Source: Oceanimonas smirnovii ATCC BAA-899 (GTDB lineage: Bacteria; Pseudomonadota; Gammaproteobacteria; Enterobacterales; Aeromonadaceae). Taken from it: a stretch of DNA of 64,000 nt. Below, piece after piece: positions 30,114-38,800 of this stretch; position 1 is the first letter of the stretch; every line of letters starts with the position of its first letter. Where the stretch lies: positions 1-64,000 of the forward strand of contig NZ_KB908464.1 in assembly GCF_000381965.1 (NCBI RefSeq), given 5' to 3'. The translations under genes and the position numbers were made by a program. The notes beneath the pieces were generated by a model, which was not told the DNA's origin, did no database searches, and saw only the letters and a list, made by a program, of their open reading frames with translations.

Positions 30114-31448
30114 TTGAGCACGCATCGCCCTCAGCAGCAGCCAGTTTCATGTTCCGACCGCCGGCCATTGATTTCCCGCCGCCGGTTGCGGGTATGCCAT
30201 GAGTGCGATCTGGTGGTGGCCCTGCCGTCATTATCGCCGGGGCAAAAAGCTGACTGTCCCCGCTGCGGACATACCCTGGTACGTCGTCATGCCAATCCGG
30301 CAGAGCGTTCTCTGGCTCTGGCGCTGGCAACTCTTATCACCCTGGCGCTGTCGGTGGCCTTTCCCTTTATCGGCTTTGAGTTCAGCGGCATCGGTAACCG
30401 CATTGAGCTGACCGAGAGTGCATCAACGCTTATTGGCCTGCATCAGCCACTGGTGGCCCTGTGTGTGCTGCTCACAGTCATTATTCTGCCGCTGGTTTAT
30501 CTGCTCAGCGTGTGCTGGCTGTGCATTGGCATGCTGTTGGGACATCCGCTGCCCCGCAGCCCGCAAATTGCGCGTACCCTGCGTCATGTTTCTCCCTGGA
30601 TGATGGCGGATGTATTTGTGATTGGCACCCTGGTCAGCCTGATCAAGGTGGTCGGCATGGCTGAAATAGAACTGGGGCTGTCATTCTGGACCTTCTGTGG
30701 TTTCGCTGTTCTGCTGCTTAAAACCACTCAGTCAGTGGACAAGGACTGGCTATGGTTTTCGTTAGATCGCACAGGCATGGCGCCGCCGGGCACCCGGGCC
30801 GGCCTCACCGCCAGTGAGCAAAACCTGTGCGGCTGTGACACCTGTGGCCTGGTCAATGATATTGCACAAACGCGTAAACCTCGCTGCCGCCGCTGCGACG
30901 AGCCCCTGCATCCCTGGCATGGCATTAACAATCAGGCCACCCTGGCACTGCTGGCCGCTGCTATTGTGATGTATCTGCCTGCCAACCTGTATCCCATTAT
31001 GGTAACGACCTCCCTGGGCAGCAGCTCGCCTTCTACCATTATTGGCGGTGTGCTGTTGTTTATTCAGCACGGTGACTGGCCCATTGCCTTTATTATTTTC
31101 ACTGCCAGTGTGCTGGTGCCGGTGAGTAAAATTCTGGCACTGCTGTGGCTGTGTTATGTGGTGAAGCAGGAAAAAGCGGGGCTTAACCGCATGAATCGCA
31201 TTCGGCTCTATCGCATTACCGAGTTTGTGGGCCGCTGGTCCATGGTGGATGTATTCGTGGTGGCCATTCTGGTCGCCCTTATTCGCAACGGCAATCTGAT
31301 GTCTATCGAGCCCGGCCCTGCCGCCCTTGCCTTTGCAGCTGTGGTAATCCTGACCATGCTGGCCGCCATGCTGTTTGATCAGCGCAGTATCTGGGTCGGT
31401 GCCAACCCGAAAAATAATGATAACTCCAAGGAATCCAATCATGCCTGA
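30114..31448 (+). CDS. pqiA: Intermembrane transport protein PqiA
   Basis: The 444-residue inner-membrane protein has two PqiA domains, each with a zinc-ribbon Cys set (CHEC...CPRC near the N-terminus; CGCDTC...CRRC in the middle) and four helices, and the motifs GRWSMVDVFVVAIL and YLPANLYPIMV. With PqiB and PqiC it forms an MCE-type lipid transport system across the envelope. The start appears to be a TTG at 30114, since no ATG precedes the first Cys pair in frame. It overlaps pqiB by eight bases. LetA (YebS) is the paralogue, but the three-MCE partner and pqiC indicate the Pqi system. Confidence 0.92.
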   Translation: MSTHRPQQQPVSCSDRRPLISRRRLRVCHECDLVVALPSLSPGQKADCPRCGHTLVRRHANPAERSLALALATLITLALSVAFPFIGFEFSGIGNRIELTESASTLIGLHQPLVALCVLLTVIILPLVYLLSVCWLCIGMLLGHPLPRSPQIARTLRHVSPWMMADVFVIGTLVSLIKVVGMAEIELGLSFWTFCGFAVLLLKTTQSVDKDWLWFSLDRTGMAPPGTRAGLTASEQNLCGCDTCGLVNDIAQTRKPRCRRCDEPLHPWHGINNQATLALLAAAIVMYLPANLYPIMVTTSLGSSSPSTIIGGVLLFIQHGDWPIAFIIFTASVLVPVSKILALLWLCYVVKQEKAGLNRMNRIRLYRITEFVGRWSMVDVFVVAILVALIRNGNLMSIEPGPAALAFAAVVILTMLAAMLFDQRSIWVGANPKNNDNSKESNHA

Positions 31449-33078
31449 GTCTTCCCGCGCTGAGCGTAAAACCCAGCGCTCGCTGTCGCCCATCTGGATA
31501 GTCCCGCTGGTGGCCGTGCTCATCGGTGCCTGGATGATCTATGACAACCTCAGCAAACTGGGGCCGTCCATTACATTGGTGATGGATAACGCAGAAGGCA
31601 TTGAAGCCGGCAAGACCCTGATAAAAACCCGCAATGTAGAAGTGGGCCGGGTTGAGAAGGTCAATCTGTCAGACGATCTGCAACACGCGGTAATCACCGC
31701 CCGCATGAGTCCCCAGGCTGAGGATATGCTTAATACCGAAACCCGGTTCTGGGTGGTCAAGCCGCGCATTGGCCGGGAAGGCATCAGCGGGCTGAATACC
31801 GTGCTTTCCGGTGCCTACATACAACTGCTGCCGGGCAACAGCAAAGAGTCTCTGCGCCGCTTTCAGGTGCTGGATCAGCCTCCGGTAGCCCCGCCCGACG
31901 CCGCCGGCATTCGCATTAACCTTGTCAGTCAGGTGGGCAATGCCATCAGCACGGGAGATCCGGTGACTTATCAGGGATATACAGTGGGCCGGGTTGAGCA
32001 CAGCGAGTTTGATGCCGAAAAGCGGGAAATGCAGCTTCGCCTGTATATTCAGGCCCCCTATGACTCGCTGGTCACTACCACTACCCGTTTCTGGACCAGT
32101 GGTGGCATTGATATGCGGCTCGACTCTCAGGGCTTTCGCGTAAAAGTCGGCTCACTGGAATCACTGGTGGGTGGCGGTATTACCTTTGGCGTACCGGAAA
32201 ATACCCCTATGGGAAAAAAGGCCAGAGCCAACGCCAGCTATACGCTGTTTGCCGATGAAGAAAGCGCCAATGAAGGCAGTTATGATCAATATCTGGAATA
32301 TGTGCTGCTGGTAGACGATACGGTCAGAGGGCTGGAGCCCGGTGCACCGGTAGAGTATCGCGGTGTGCGCATTGGCTCTGTGGTCAGCGTACCCTGGCAG
32401 TTTACCGCGCCACAACCCGACTCTCTCAGCCGGTTTGCCATTCCGGTATTAATCCGTATTGAGCCCCAGCGTTTCGACAACGAACTGCAGACCATTGATG
32501 AGGACCAATGGTATGCCCGCTTTGAACGTATGTTCAGCCACGGTATGCGGGCCTCATTAAAAGCCGGCAACCTGCTGACCGGCGCCCTGTTTGTGGATCT
32601 TAATTTTCATAAGGAAGTGCCGGCATTTGAGAAAATGACCTTTGTGCAGCGCCGCGTGTTTCCCACCACCTCGGGCAGCTTTGCCCAGATTGAGCAAAAA
32701 GTGTCTAACCTGCTCGACAAATTCAACAACCTGAACATAGAGCCGGTAGTCGACAACCTGAACAAAACCCTGGCAAGCACTGAGCAGACCATGGAGAAAA
32801 TAAACCGCATTGCCGCCTCGGTTGACCGGCTGCTGGCAGATCCGGCGACCACTGAGCTGCCCGCCAATGTTAACCAGACCCTGCGCCAGCTCAGTCATAC
32901 GCTTGAGGGCTTTGCTCCCGACTCACAAGGCTATAACGAGCTGACCCGGACTCTGTCACGGCTGGAAAAACTGATGGCAGATATGCAGCCGGTGCTGCGC
33001 ACGCTGAACGATCAGCCCAATGCCCTGATCTTTGACCGTAAACCCACTCAGGATCCTCAACCAAAGGCGGCCAGATAA
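31441..33078 (+). CDS. pqiB: Intermembrane transport protein PqiB (three MCE domains)
   Basis: The 545-residue protein (E. coli 546) has one N-terminal membrane helix (IWIVPLVAVLIGAWMIYDNL) followed by three MCE domains in the periplasm and a C-terminal coiled coil (SNLLDKFNNLNIEPVVDNLN) that builds the long needle reaching toward the outer membrane. The ATG at 31441 overlaps the end of pqiA; the longer frame to 31375 lies within pqiA. The stop overlaps the pqiC start (TAATG). Confidence 0.96.
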   Translation: MPESSRAERKTQRSLSPIWIVPLVAVLIGAWMIYDNLSKLGPSITLVMDNAEGIEAGKTLIKTRNVEVGRVEKVNLSDDLQHAVITARMSPQAEDMLNTETRFWVVKPRIGREGISGLNTVLSGAYIQLLPGNSKESLRRFQVLDQPPVAPPDAAGIRINLVSQVGNAISTGDPVTYQGYTVGRVEHSEFDAEKREMQLRLYIQAPYDSLVTTTTRFWTSGGIDMRLDSQGFRVKVGSLESLVGGGITFGVPENTPMGKKARANASYTLFADEESANEGSYDQYLEYVLLVDDTVRGLEPGAPVEYRGVRIGSVVSVPWQFTAPQPDSLSRFAIPVLIRIEPQRFDNELQTIDEDQWYARFERMFSHGMRASLKAGNLLTGALFVDLNFHKEVPAFEKMTFVQRRVFPTTSGSFAQIEQKVSNLLDKFNNLNIEPVVDNLNKTLASTEQTMEKINRIAASVDRLLADPATTELPANVNQTLRQLSHTLEGFAPDSQGYNELTRTLSRLEKLMADMQPVLRTLNDQPNALIFDRKPTQDPQPKAAR

Positions 33079-33671
33079 TGCTCAAAAAACACATGAAACA
33101 TCTAGCCCCGGTACTGCTGGCACTCACCCTGGCTGGCTGTGCTGGCTCCGATAACAGCGCCGGCCAGGCCGACTACCTGCTGCCGGAAAGCCCGGCCGCC
33201 GAGCAGTATTCAGCCAGACTGTCGGTGATGGTTGCCCCGCTTGATACTGCTGCCTTTCTCGACAGTGACGGCGTTGTTATGCAGATCAGCAGCATTGAAG
33301 TTCACCAGGCACGCAATCACTTGTGGGCAGAGCCCCTGCCCGCTCAATTGCGCCAGTTGCTGATTCACCGGCTTCAGTCTGCGCTGCCCGAGTCTCAGAT
33401 TATTCAGCGCGGTCAGCCGCAGCATGCCTTGCCTGTGCGTGAAGTAAGGCTGAGGCTGGATCGCTTTCAAGGGCACTATGACGGTGTAGCCCTGATCCGT
33501 GGCCACTGGCAGATCCTTGATCAAGAAAAAAAACTGCTGAAACAGCGCGCCTTCAGCATTGAATCTCCGCTCCGGGCAGACGGCTATCCCGAGCTGGTAC
33601 GGGCACTGGCGGCGGGCTGGGAGCAGCTGGCAGACGAGCTGGCGTCCACGCTGAATGAAATTCCGGGCTGA
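33078..33671 (+). CDS. pqiC: Outer-membrane lipoprotein PqiC
   Basis: The 197-residue protein has a lipoprotein signal with lipobox LAGC at about residues 18-21, then a PqiC/ABC-transport-auxiliary fold (MVAPLDTAAFLDSDGVVMQ, HLWAEPL, RLRLDRFQG). It anchors the PqiB needle at the outer membrane. The start codon overlaps the pqiB stop by one base, so the three pqi genes are a coupled operon. Confidence 0.92.
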   Translation: MLKKHMKHLAPVLLALTLAGCAGSDNSAGQADYLLPESPAAEQYSARLSVMVAPLDTAAFLDSDGVVMQISSIEVHQARNHLWAEPLPAQLRQLLIHRLQSALPESQIIQRGQPQHALPVREVRLRLDRFQGHYDGVALIRGHWQILDQEKKLLKQRAFSIESPLRADGYPELVRALAAGWEQLADELASTLNEIPG

Positions 33672-33765
33672 TACAGCCGCTGAGAAGCAACCCCGGAAAT
33701 TCCGGTCATTTTTGTAATCGCAAGCACAATGGCCGTTATGCGGCCACCGGCAAAGAGGATACGGA

Positions 33766-34317
33766 ATGTTTCTGAAAATATTACTGTTACTGCTGCTGTT
33801 ACCACTTGCTGTTAACGCGGACGATGCCAGTGCCTGGCAGGCCCTGAAGGATGGCAACGCCATGTTACTTATGCGTCACACCCATGCCCCCGGAAACGGC
33901 GTGGCTACCGCCGTCATTCTGAACGACTGCAGCACTCAGCGTAATCTTGATGAGCAAGGCAAACGGGAAGCCGGAGACTGGGGAGAGCGGCTGCGCCGGC
34001 ACGGCATTACCGAGGCAAGGGTATACAGCAGCCAGTTTTGCCGTGCACTTGAAACCGCCAGATTACTGAACGTGGGAGAGGTTGAGCCCGCTCCTGCGCT
34101 GAACTCATTTTTCCTGACCCGCGAACGTCGTTCGGCGCAAACCGAGCAACTCAAACAGTTTATTACCGGGCTGGAGCCCGGCCTGCCCATTGTGATGATC
34201 AGCCATCAGGTTAATATCTCGGCACTGACCAGCCGCTTTCCTGCCGCCGGTGAAGCACTGATCCTGGCTTTCCCGTTAACAGGCCGGCCTGAGGTACTTG
34301 CCAGTATTCGCCCCTGA
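33766..34317 (+). CDS. Exported histidine phosphatase family protein
   Basis: The 183-residue protein has a signal peptide (MFLKILLLLLLLPLAVNA) followed by the phosphohistidine motif LLMRHTHAPG (RHT in place of RHG), SSQFCRALETA and the second His in VMISHQVNI. It is a periplasmic branch-1 histidine phosphatase of unknown substrate. It is a single gene 94 bases after pqiC; no terminator is seen between, so it may be expressed with pqi. A Ter-like site follows it. Confidence 0.85.
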   Translation: MFLKILLLLLLLPLAVNADDASAWQALKDGNAMLLMRHTHAPGNGVATAVILNDCSTQRNLDEQGKREAGDWGERLRRHGITEARVYSSQFCRALETARLLNVGEVEPAPALNSFFLTRERRSAQTEQLKQFITGLEPGLPIVMISHQVNISALTSRFPAAGEALILAFPLTGRPEVLASIRP

Positions 34318-34369
34318 ACTTGTGACGTCAGCTCAGGAGGCGATTTGTTAGCCTATTTCAGGGCTGCAA

Positions 34370-34385
34370 TTGTATGTTGGCATAA
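34370..34385 (+). promoter_or_regulatory. Second copy of the putative Ter site
   Basis: TTGTATGTTGGCATAA is an exact 16-base match to the site before tus, in the same orientation, followed by ACTAT. It sits between two convergent genes (histidine phosphatase and blc), where no promoter is expected, which favours a replication-arrest role. Confidence 0.55.
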
Positions 34386-34386
34386 A

Positions 34387-34899
34387 CTATTCCCGATGAG
34401 ATACAAAGATCAGCTTATCGGTATCAAAACCGGCGTCAGCGGCCTTTTCCAGCAAGGCTTGCTGCACCGCGGGATCCAGTTCAGGGGTGCGCGCCAGCAA
34501 CCATAAATAGTCCCGGTTCGGGCCCGACACCAGCGCATGCTGATAGTCGTCATCCAGCGCAAACACCACATAAGCACCATAAAAAGGCCCGAAAAAAGAC
34601 ACCTTAAGGTGTGCCGTATCAGGGCTGTCTACAAAATAGGCCTTGCCCTCTGCTTCCTTCCATTCATTGTTTGCGGCATCAAAACCACGGTTAATCACTT
34701 TTACACCGCCATCATCACGCAGGCTGTACTCGGCGGTTACTTGCTCCAGCCCCCGCTCAAAACTGTGATCCAGCCGGGCAATTTCATACCAGGTGCCCAG
34801 ATAGCGGTTAAGCTCAAAACCCGATACCGGCGTAATGCCATCCGGTTTGCCGGCACAAGCCGTCAGCAGTAACAGCAATGCAAATAACCCCTTGCGCAT
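34387..34899 (-). CDS. blc: Outer-membrane lipoprotein lipocalin Blc
   Basis: The 170-residue bacterial lipocalin has lipobox LTAC (residues 12-15), the lipocalin signature RYLGTWYEIARLDHSFERG, and the later strands YVVFALDDDYQHALVSGP and YLWLLART. Blc binds fatty acids and lysophospholipids at the outer membrane. It is translated three bases after the MscS-family gene, with which it forms an operon. Confidence 0.94.
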   Translation of the reverse strand: MRKGLFALLLLLTACAGKPDGITPVSGFELNRYLGTWYEIARLDHSFERGLEQVTAEYSLRDDGGVKVINRGFDAANNEWKEAEGKAYFVDSPDTAHLKVSFFGPFYGAYVVFALDDDYQHALVSGPNRDYLWLLARTPELDPAVQQALLEKAADAGFDTDKLIFVSHRE

Positions 34900-34902
34900 C
34901 CT

Positions 34903-36021
34903 TTATTCCTCTTGGTGTTGGTTGGTATTGGTTCTGGCCTGTTGAAGTTGCAGGTGTGGCACCGGAATGTCAATGCCTGCCTCGGCCAGCGCCACGCGAA
35001 TGGACTCCAGCAACTCACAGGAAATGCGACCTTTCACTTCCACGTCCTGAGCACTGACCCACACCTGGGCACTCAGGATCTGGGCAGAGTCTGCCAGCTC
35101 TCGCATCTGCACTCTGGACGATAACATCTCATTATTAATGGCCCTGGGATGCGCCTGTAAAATAGGCATAATCACACTGCGCACCCGTGCTATGGGCTCG
35201 TTCAGCCCTACTCTCAGCGGAATGCGAATGCGGGTTGCGCCCTCGGCGCTGAAGTTCACAATATCTGACGTGGCCACACTGTCGTTGGGGATCATGGTGA
35301 ACACATTGTCACGGGTGCGCAGCCAGGTGGTTCTGAAGGCAATCCGTACCACTCTGCCTTCCTGGCCATGAATACAAACCCAGTCGCCAATACGAAAAGG
35401 CCGCTCTATCAGCAGCATAATACCGGCAATAAAATTGGACAGCGTAGACTGAGCCGCAAAGCCCACCGCTATGCCCACTATGCCCAGACCGGCAATAATA
35501 GACAGCACATCAAACCCGAACTGCGCCATCACCGTAATGGCCCCCAGCGCCATTAATGTGACCGACAGGGTATTTTTGCACAGCTGCACCAGTGAAGAGT
35601 CCAGATGACGGCGTGACAGGCGATTAATCAGGCCACGCGACAGCAGCGCCCACACCAGATAAAACGACAGCGCCATCAGGCCGGCACGGGCAGTGCCCTT
35701 TAACACGCCCTGCTCGGCACCAAACTGCGCCAGCACCGCCACCACCATGGCCAGCCCCAGCAAATAGCGCAACAACACAATACCGGTACGAAACGGTGCC
35801 TCACCATGGCCAAGTCGCCCCAGCACCCAGCGCAGCACAGTGCGGCCCAGCATATACAGAATGCCAAACAGCAGCACTATCATCAGGGTTACCAGCAGCT
35901 GGCCAACACCATAGATAAGCAGCTCCTGCCAGTTCAGCCCTTCCAGTCCCAGGGCTTCTCCAGTTTCATACAGGCTCTTCTCAAACTGTTGCCACAGCAG
36001 TGCTATGTCCTGTTCATTCAT
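34903..36021 (-). CDS. MscS-family mechanosensitive ion channel
   Basis: The 372-residue inner-membrane protein has about four predicted helices, then the MscS pore helix and beta domain: SIIAGLGIVGIAVGFAAQSTLSNFIAG and IERPFRIGDWVCIHGQEGRVVRI, with a C-terminal vestibule. It has longer N-terminal helices than E. coli MscS (286), more like the YbdG or small YnaI group. It releases solutes under hypo-osmotic stress. It is upstream of blc in an envelope-stress-like operon. Confidence 0.9.
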   Translation of the reverse strand: MNEQDIALLWQQFEKSLYETGEALGLEGLNWQELLIYGVGQLLVTLMIVLLFGILYMLGRTVLRWVLGRLGHGEAPFRTGIVLLRYLLGLAMVVAVLAQFGAEQGVLKGTARAGLMALSFYLVWALLSRGLINRLSRRHLDSSLVQLCKNTLSVTLMALGAITVMAQFGFDVLSIIAGLGIVGIAVGFAAQSTLSNFIAGIMLLIERPFRIGDWVCIHGQEGRVVRIAFRTTWLRTRDNVFTMIPNDSVATSDIVNFSAEGATRIRIPLRVGLNEPIARVRSVIMPILQAHPRAINNEMLSSRVQMRELADSAQILSAQVWVSAQDVEVKGRISCELLESIRVALAEAGIDIPVPHLQLQQARTNTNQHQEE

Positions 36022-36273
36022 GTAGTTACCCTCAGGAAAGGCAATAAACGCCTGTCAAAAAATATAGCAGCCAGGGCCAAAAGCTGTGTCAAACGAATCG
36101 CCACCGACGAGTTTTGTCAGACTGAATATCAAAAAACCGACAAATTTTTATTACAGCTTCTACACTGAAGTGGCTGCAGGTTTGCTGGCTGCAGCATGTG
36201 GCAAGGATTAAATAACAAGGATCGACAGCAGCAAGTGCTTGATTGAAAACAGTGATTAATCCGAGGTGTGATA

Positions 36274-36822
36274 ATGAAAATGCTGAAAAAAGCTCCCCTG
36301 GCCGTAGTAATTGGTGCCACGCTTCTGCCTGCTCTGGCCATGGCCAACATGCACGGCGGCCATTCCATTGGCCCAAGCGAAGGTGACCGTGAGTTCTCTC
36401 TCTCCGGTACTGGTAAAAGCAGCAAGGATTTCGATAACGGCAGCGCCGGTGTCATTGGTGATTACGGCTGGTATCTGTCCGACAGAACCCTGGTGGGTCT
36501 GCGTCAGTCCGTTAACTACGCCAGTGTAGAAAATGGTGATGATGTCTGGAACGGCAGCACCAGCGTGTTTGCCGACTACCACTTTGGTCAGGGTGCTGCC
36601 CGCCCGTTTGTGGGTGCGTCTCTGGGTGGTATTTATGGTGACGGCGTCAATGATACCGGCATTGCCGGTCTGGAAGCCGGTCTCAAGTATTATGTGCTGC
36701 CTTCTACCTTCGTACAGGCCCGCGCTGAATACCAGTTCCTGTTTGATGATGGCGACAGCGCCGAAAACAACTTTGACGACGGTGCCTGGGCCTACACCAT
36801 TGGTATGGGTCTTAACTTCTAA
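36274..36822 (+). CDS. Small outer-membrane beta-barrel protein
   Basis: The 182-residue exported protein has a signal peptide MKMLKKAPLAVVIGATLLPALAMA. The rest is alternating beta-strand (SLSGTGKSSKDFD, ADYHFGQGAARPFVGASLGG, GLEAGLKYYVL, FVQARAEYQFLFDDG) ending in a terminal aromatic residue (MGLNF), the mark of an outer-membrane barrel of the OmpA/OmpX-like eight-strand type. GAGG six bases before the ATG at 36274 fixes the start. Function is unknown. A strong terminator follows. Confidence 0.75.
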   Translation: MKMLKKAPLAVVIGATLLPALAMANMHGGHSIGPSEGDREFSLSGTGKSSKDFDNGSAGVIGDYGWYLSDRTLVGLRQSVNYASVENGDDVWNGSTSVFADYHFGQGAARPFVGASLGGIYGDGVNDTGIAGLEAGLKYYVLPSTFVQARAEYQFLFDDGDSAENNFDDGAWAYTIGMGLNF

Positions 36823-36840
36823 AAACAGACGTTGTACATA

Positions 36841-36868
36841 AAAACAGCCCCGAAAGGGGCTGTTTTTT
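36841..36868. terminator. Rho-independent terminator with GAAA tetraloop
   Basis: The stem AAAACAGCCCC/GGGGCTGTTTT around a GAAA loop, with a T run, follows the beta-barrel gene; the A tract makes it usable for the convergent gene as well. Confidence 0.92.
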
Positions 36869-36873
36869 GATGC

Positions 36874-37338
36874 TCAGGATTGCGGGTTACTGTCGGTCTG
36901 GTTCGAAATTTCGTCCGAAGCCGATTCTTCATCTATCAGCTGTATATAAAGCTTGCCGTAATCAATAATCTTGATGTCCAACTGTTTCCCTGGCGGTATC
37001 TCTTCTTCCTGAATATTGGTCTTTTCATCTATCACAGCGAGCAGAGTTTCTGTCTGCGCCTTCAAATGTGATGATTTAAGATAGCTGCTCATGCTTAAAA
37101 CCAACACACCTACAGAAGTAATGGGGCCCGGGTAGGCTTGTATAAACTGCCAGAACGTCATACCGGGAAGACGGTTATAATGGATGGTCTCAGGGCCAAA
37201 CACCATGGTAGCAAAGCCAACAACGAATAAAATCCACCCTACAGCAGCAACAACTCCAGGAGCGTTGTTAGTGTCCAGGGGAATATCCAGCTCAATTTCT
37301 ACCGGTAAATCATCAATGCCATAGCGTTTATCAGTCAT
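36874..37338 (-). CDS. Hypothetical inner-membrane protein, two predicted helices
   Basis: The 154-residue protein is not recognised. It has an acidic N-terminus, two hydrophobic helices (about residues 29-47 VVAAVGWILFVVGFATMVF and 70-86), then a soluble acidic C-terminal domain (IPPGKQLDIKIIDYGKLYIQLIDEE). It is a single gene convergent to the beta-barrel gene and sharing its terminator. Real coding is supported by codon pattern and by the start at 37338 with a nearby GGAG. Confidence 0.6.
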   Translation of the reverse strand: MTDKRYGIDDLPVEIELDIPLDTNNAPGVVAAVGWILFVVGFATMVFGPETIHYNRLPGMTFWQFIQAYPGPITSVGVLVLSMSSYLKSSHLKAQTETLLAVIDEKTNIQEEEIPPGKQLDIKIIDYGKLYIQLIDEESASDEISNQTDSNPQS

Positions 37339-37446
37339 TTTATCTCCGTGTTATTATTATCAACACGGAATAGTACTTTACTCAAATGGCTACTTCAGGT
37401 GACGAAAAATCAAGCGCGACAATAACTGACGCACCACGCCGGCACA

Positions 37447-37623
37447 TCAGCCAAGTTTCACGAGCACACAACGCTCGGCACAGCGCTCAATAATGGTCTG
37501 TTTCTCAGTGTCAGGCTTTTCTTGCCAGCCGGCAATCTCATCCACATGACGAAAGCAACCGGCGCACACTCTGTCTTCATTCAGCTTGCAGTAACCAATG
37601 CAGGGGCTGGCTACCGCACTCAT
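37447..37623 (-). CDS. DUF1289 family protein
   Basis: This 58-residue gene encodes MSAVASPCIGYCKLNEDRV followed by CAGCFRHVDEIAGW, the Cys-rich DUF1289 core (CxxxC then CxxC), a small probable metal-binding protein of unknown role. The start overlaps the stop of the upstream lipoprotein gene by four bases, so the two are coupled. Two further Cys (ERCAERC) lie near the end. Confidence 0.88.
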   Translation of the reverse strand: MSAVASPCIGYCKLNEDRVCAGCFRHVDEIAGWQEKPDTEKQTIIERCAERCVLVKLG

Positions 37624-37979
37624 TCCGCCACCCGCTCCATCACCACATTCACCAGCCCATTGCCCTTCATCAAGGTAGTCTCGTTAACGATGGTCCAGAC
37701 CTCTTCCTGACCGTCTTTTACAAACACCAGATATTGCTTGCCCGCCGACTCACGCACCAGAATGTCATCAAAATACGTGCGCTCACCATTGTGCTCCATA
37801 TAGTCTTTGCCAATCACGATCTGCTCACTGCCCACCAGGCCGGAAAAGTCACTCATCAGCTGCGACATCATCTCGTTGGAGGAGTCGGCACGGGTTTCAT
37901 ACACCCCTTCATAGCCATGGTCACAGCCAGACAGCAGAACCAGCAGGGCTGCACAGGCCATATATTTTATTGGTTTCAT
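37620..37979 (-). CDS. Putative lipoprotein
   Basis: The protein of about 119 residues has lipobox LLSGCDH at about residues 14-20, followed by a small beta-rich domain (YEGVYETRAD, QIVIGKDYMEHNGERTYFDDILVRE, KQYLVFVKDGQEEVWTIVNETTLMKG). It resembles small uncharacterised lipoproteins that measure or bind at the envelope; no family was recognised. The ATG at 37979 is preferred over a TTG two codons upstream. It is translationally coupled to the DUF1289 gene. Confidence 0.65.
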   Translation of the reverse strand: MKPIKYMACAALLVLLSGCDHGYEGVYETRADSSNEMMSQLMSDFSGLVGSEQIVIGKDYMEHNGERTYFDDILVRESAGKQYLVFVKDGQEEVWTIVNETTLMKGNGLVNVVMERVAE

Positions 37980-38119
37980 TATCAAATCACCGGCGAGTTA
38001 AAAATGCCTATGATGCCCATGGCCGCCTGAAAAACAAGATCTGTGCATGGCAGACATGCTCATCTCCTTATAATTGATTACAGTATGGTGCATCGGCTCC
38101 ACCAACAACACAAAACGCC

Positions 38120-38800
38120 ATGAAACAAAAACTGCTTATGTCCTGGAGCAGCGGAAAGGACAGCGCCTGGGCCCTGCATCAGCTGCAGCAAAACGCAGAC
38201 TATGAAGTAGCCGGACTCTTTACCACGGTCAACCAGGCATTTGAGCGGGTAGCCATGCACGGTGTGCGCACCACTCTGCTGCAACAACAGGCCGATGCCA
38301 TGGGCCTGCCACTGGAGATCATTCCCCTGCCCTGGCCCTGCAGCAATGAAGATTATCAGCAACTGATGGGTAATTTTGTTGCCCGGGCCAAAGCACAGCA
38401 TATTACCGCCTTTGGCTTTGGCGATTTATTGCTGGAAGACGTGCGCCAATACCGGGAAGACCGGCTGGCCAACACCGGCATTGAGGCGGTATTTCCCATC
38501 TGGCATATCCCAACCGACACCCTGCCTCACAACATGCTTCAAAACGGCATGCGCGCTGTGATCACCTGCCTGGATCCGAACAAGGTGCCAAGAGAGTTTG
38601 CCGGCCGTGAGCTAACGGCTGAGCTGCTGGCCCAGCTGCCAGAAGGCACCGATCTCAGTGGCGAAAACGGCGAGTTTCACACTTTTGTGTTTGACGGCCC
38701 CATGTTTAAAAAACAGGTTGCCATTACACCGGGAGACATAGTGGAGCGGGACGGCTTTGTTTTTGCCGATTTTTTGCCGGCGCGCTACACCTTAAACTGA
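38120..38800 (+). CDS. Dph6-like ATP pyrophosphatase (adenine nucleotide alpha hydrolase)
   Basis: The 226-residue protein carries the PP-loop motif SSGKDS (residues 10-15) and the family segments [35 protein letters not shown] and [16 protein letters not shown]. This matches bacterial relatives of diphthine-ammonia ligase. Bacteria lack diphthamide, so the reaction is probably ATP-dependent amidation of another substrate, unknown here. Its 3' end overlaps the convergent chemoreceptor gene by 16 bases. Confidence 0.83.
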   Translation: MKQKLLMSWSSGKDSAWALHQLQQNADYEVAGLFTTVNQAFERVAMHGVRTTLLQQQADAMGLPLEIIPLPWPCSNEDYQQLMGNFVARAKAQHITAFGFGDLLLEDVRQYREDRLANTGIEAVFPIWHIPTDTLPHNMLQNGMRAVITCLDPNKVPREFAGRELTAELLAQLPEGTDLSGENGEFHTFVFDGPMFKKQVAITPGDIVERDGFVFADFLPARYTLN

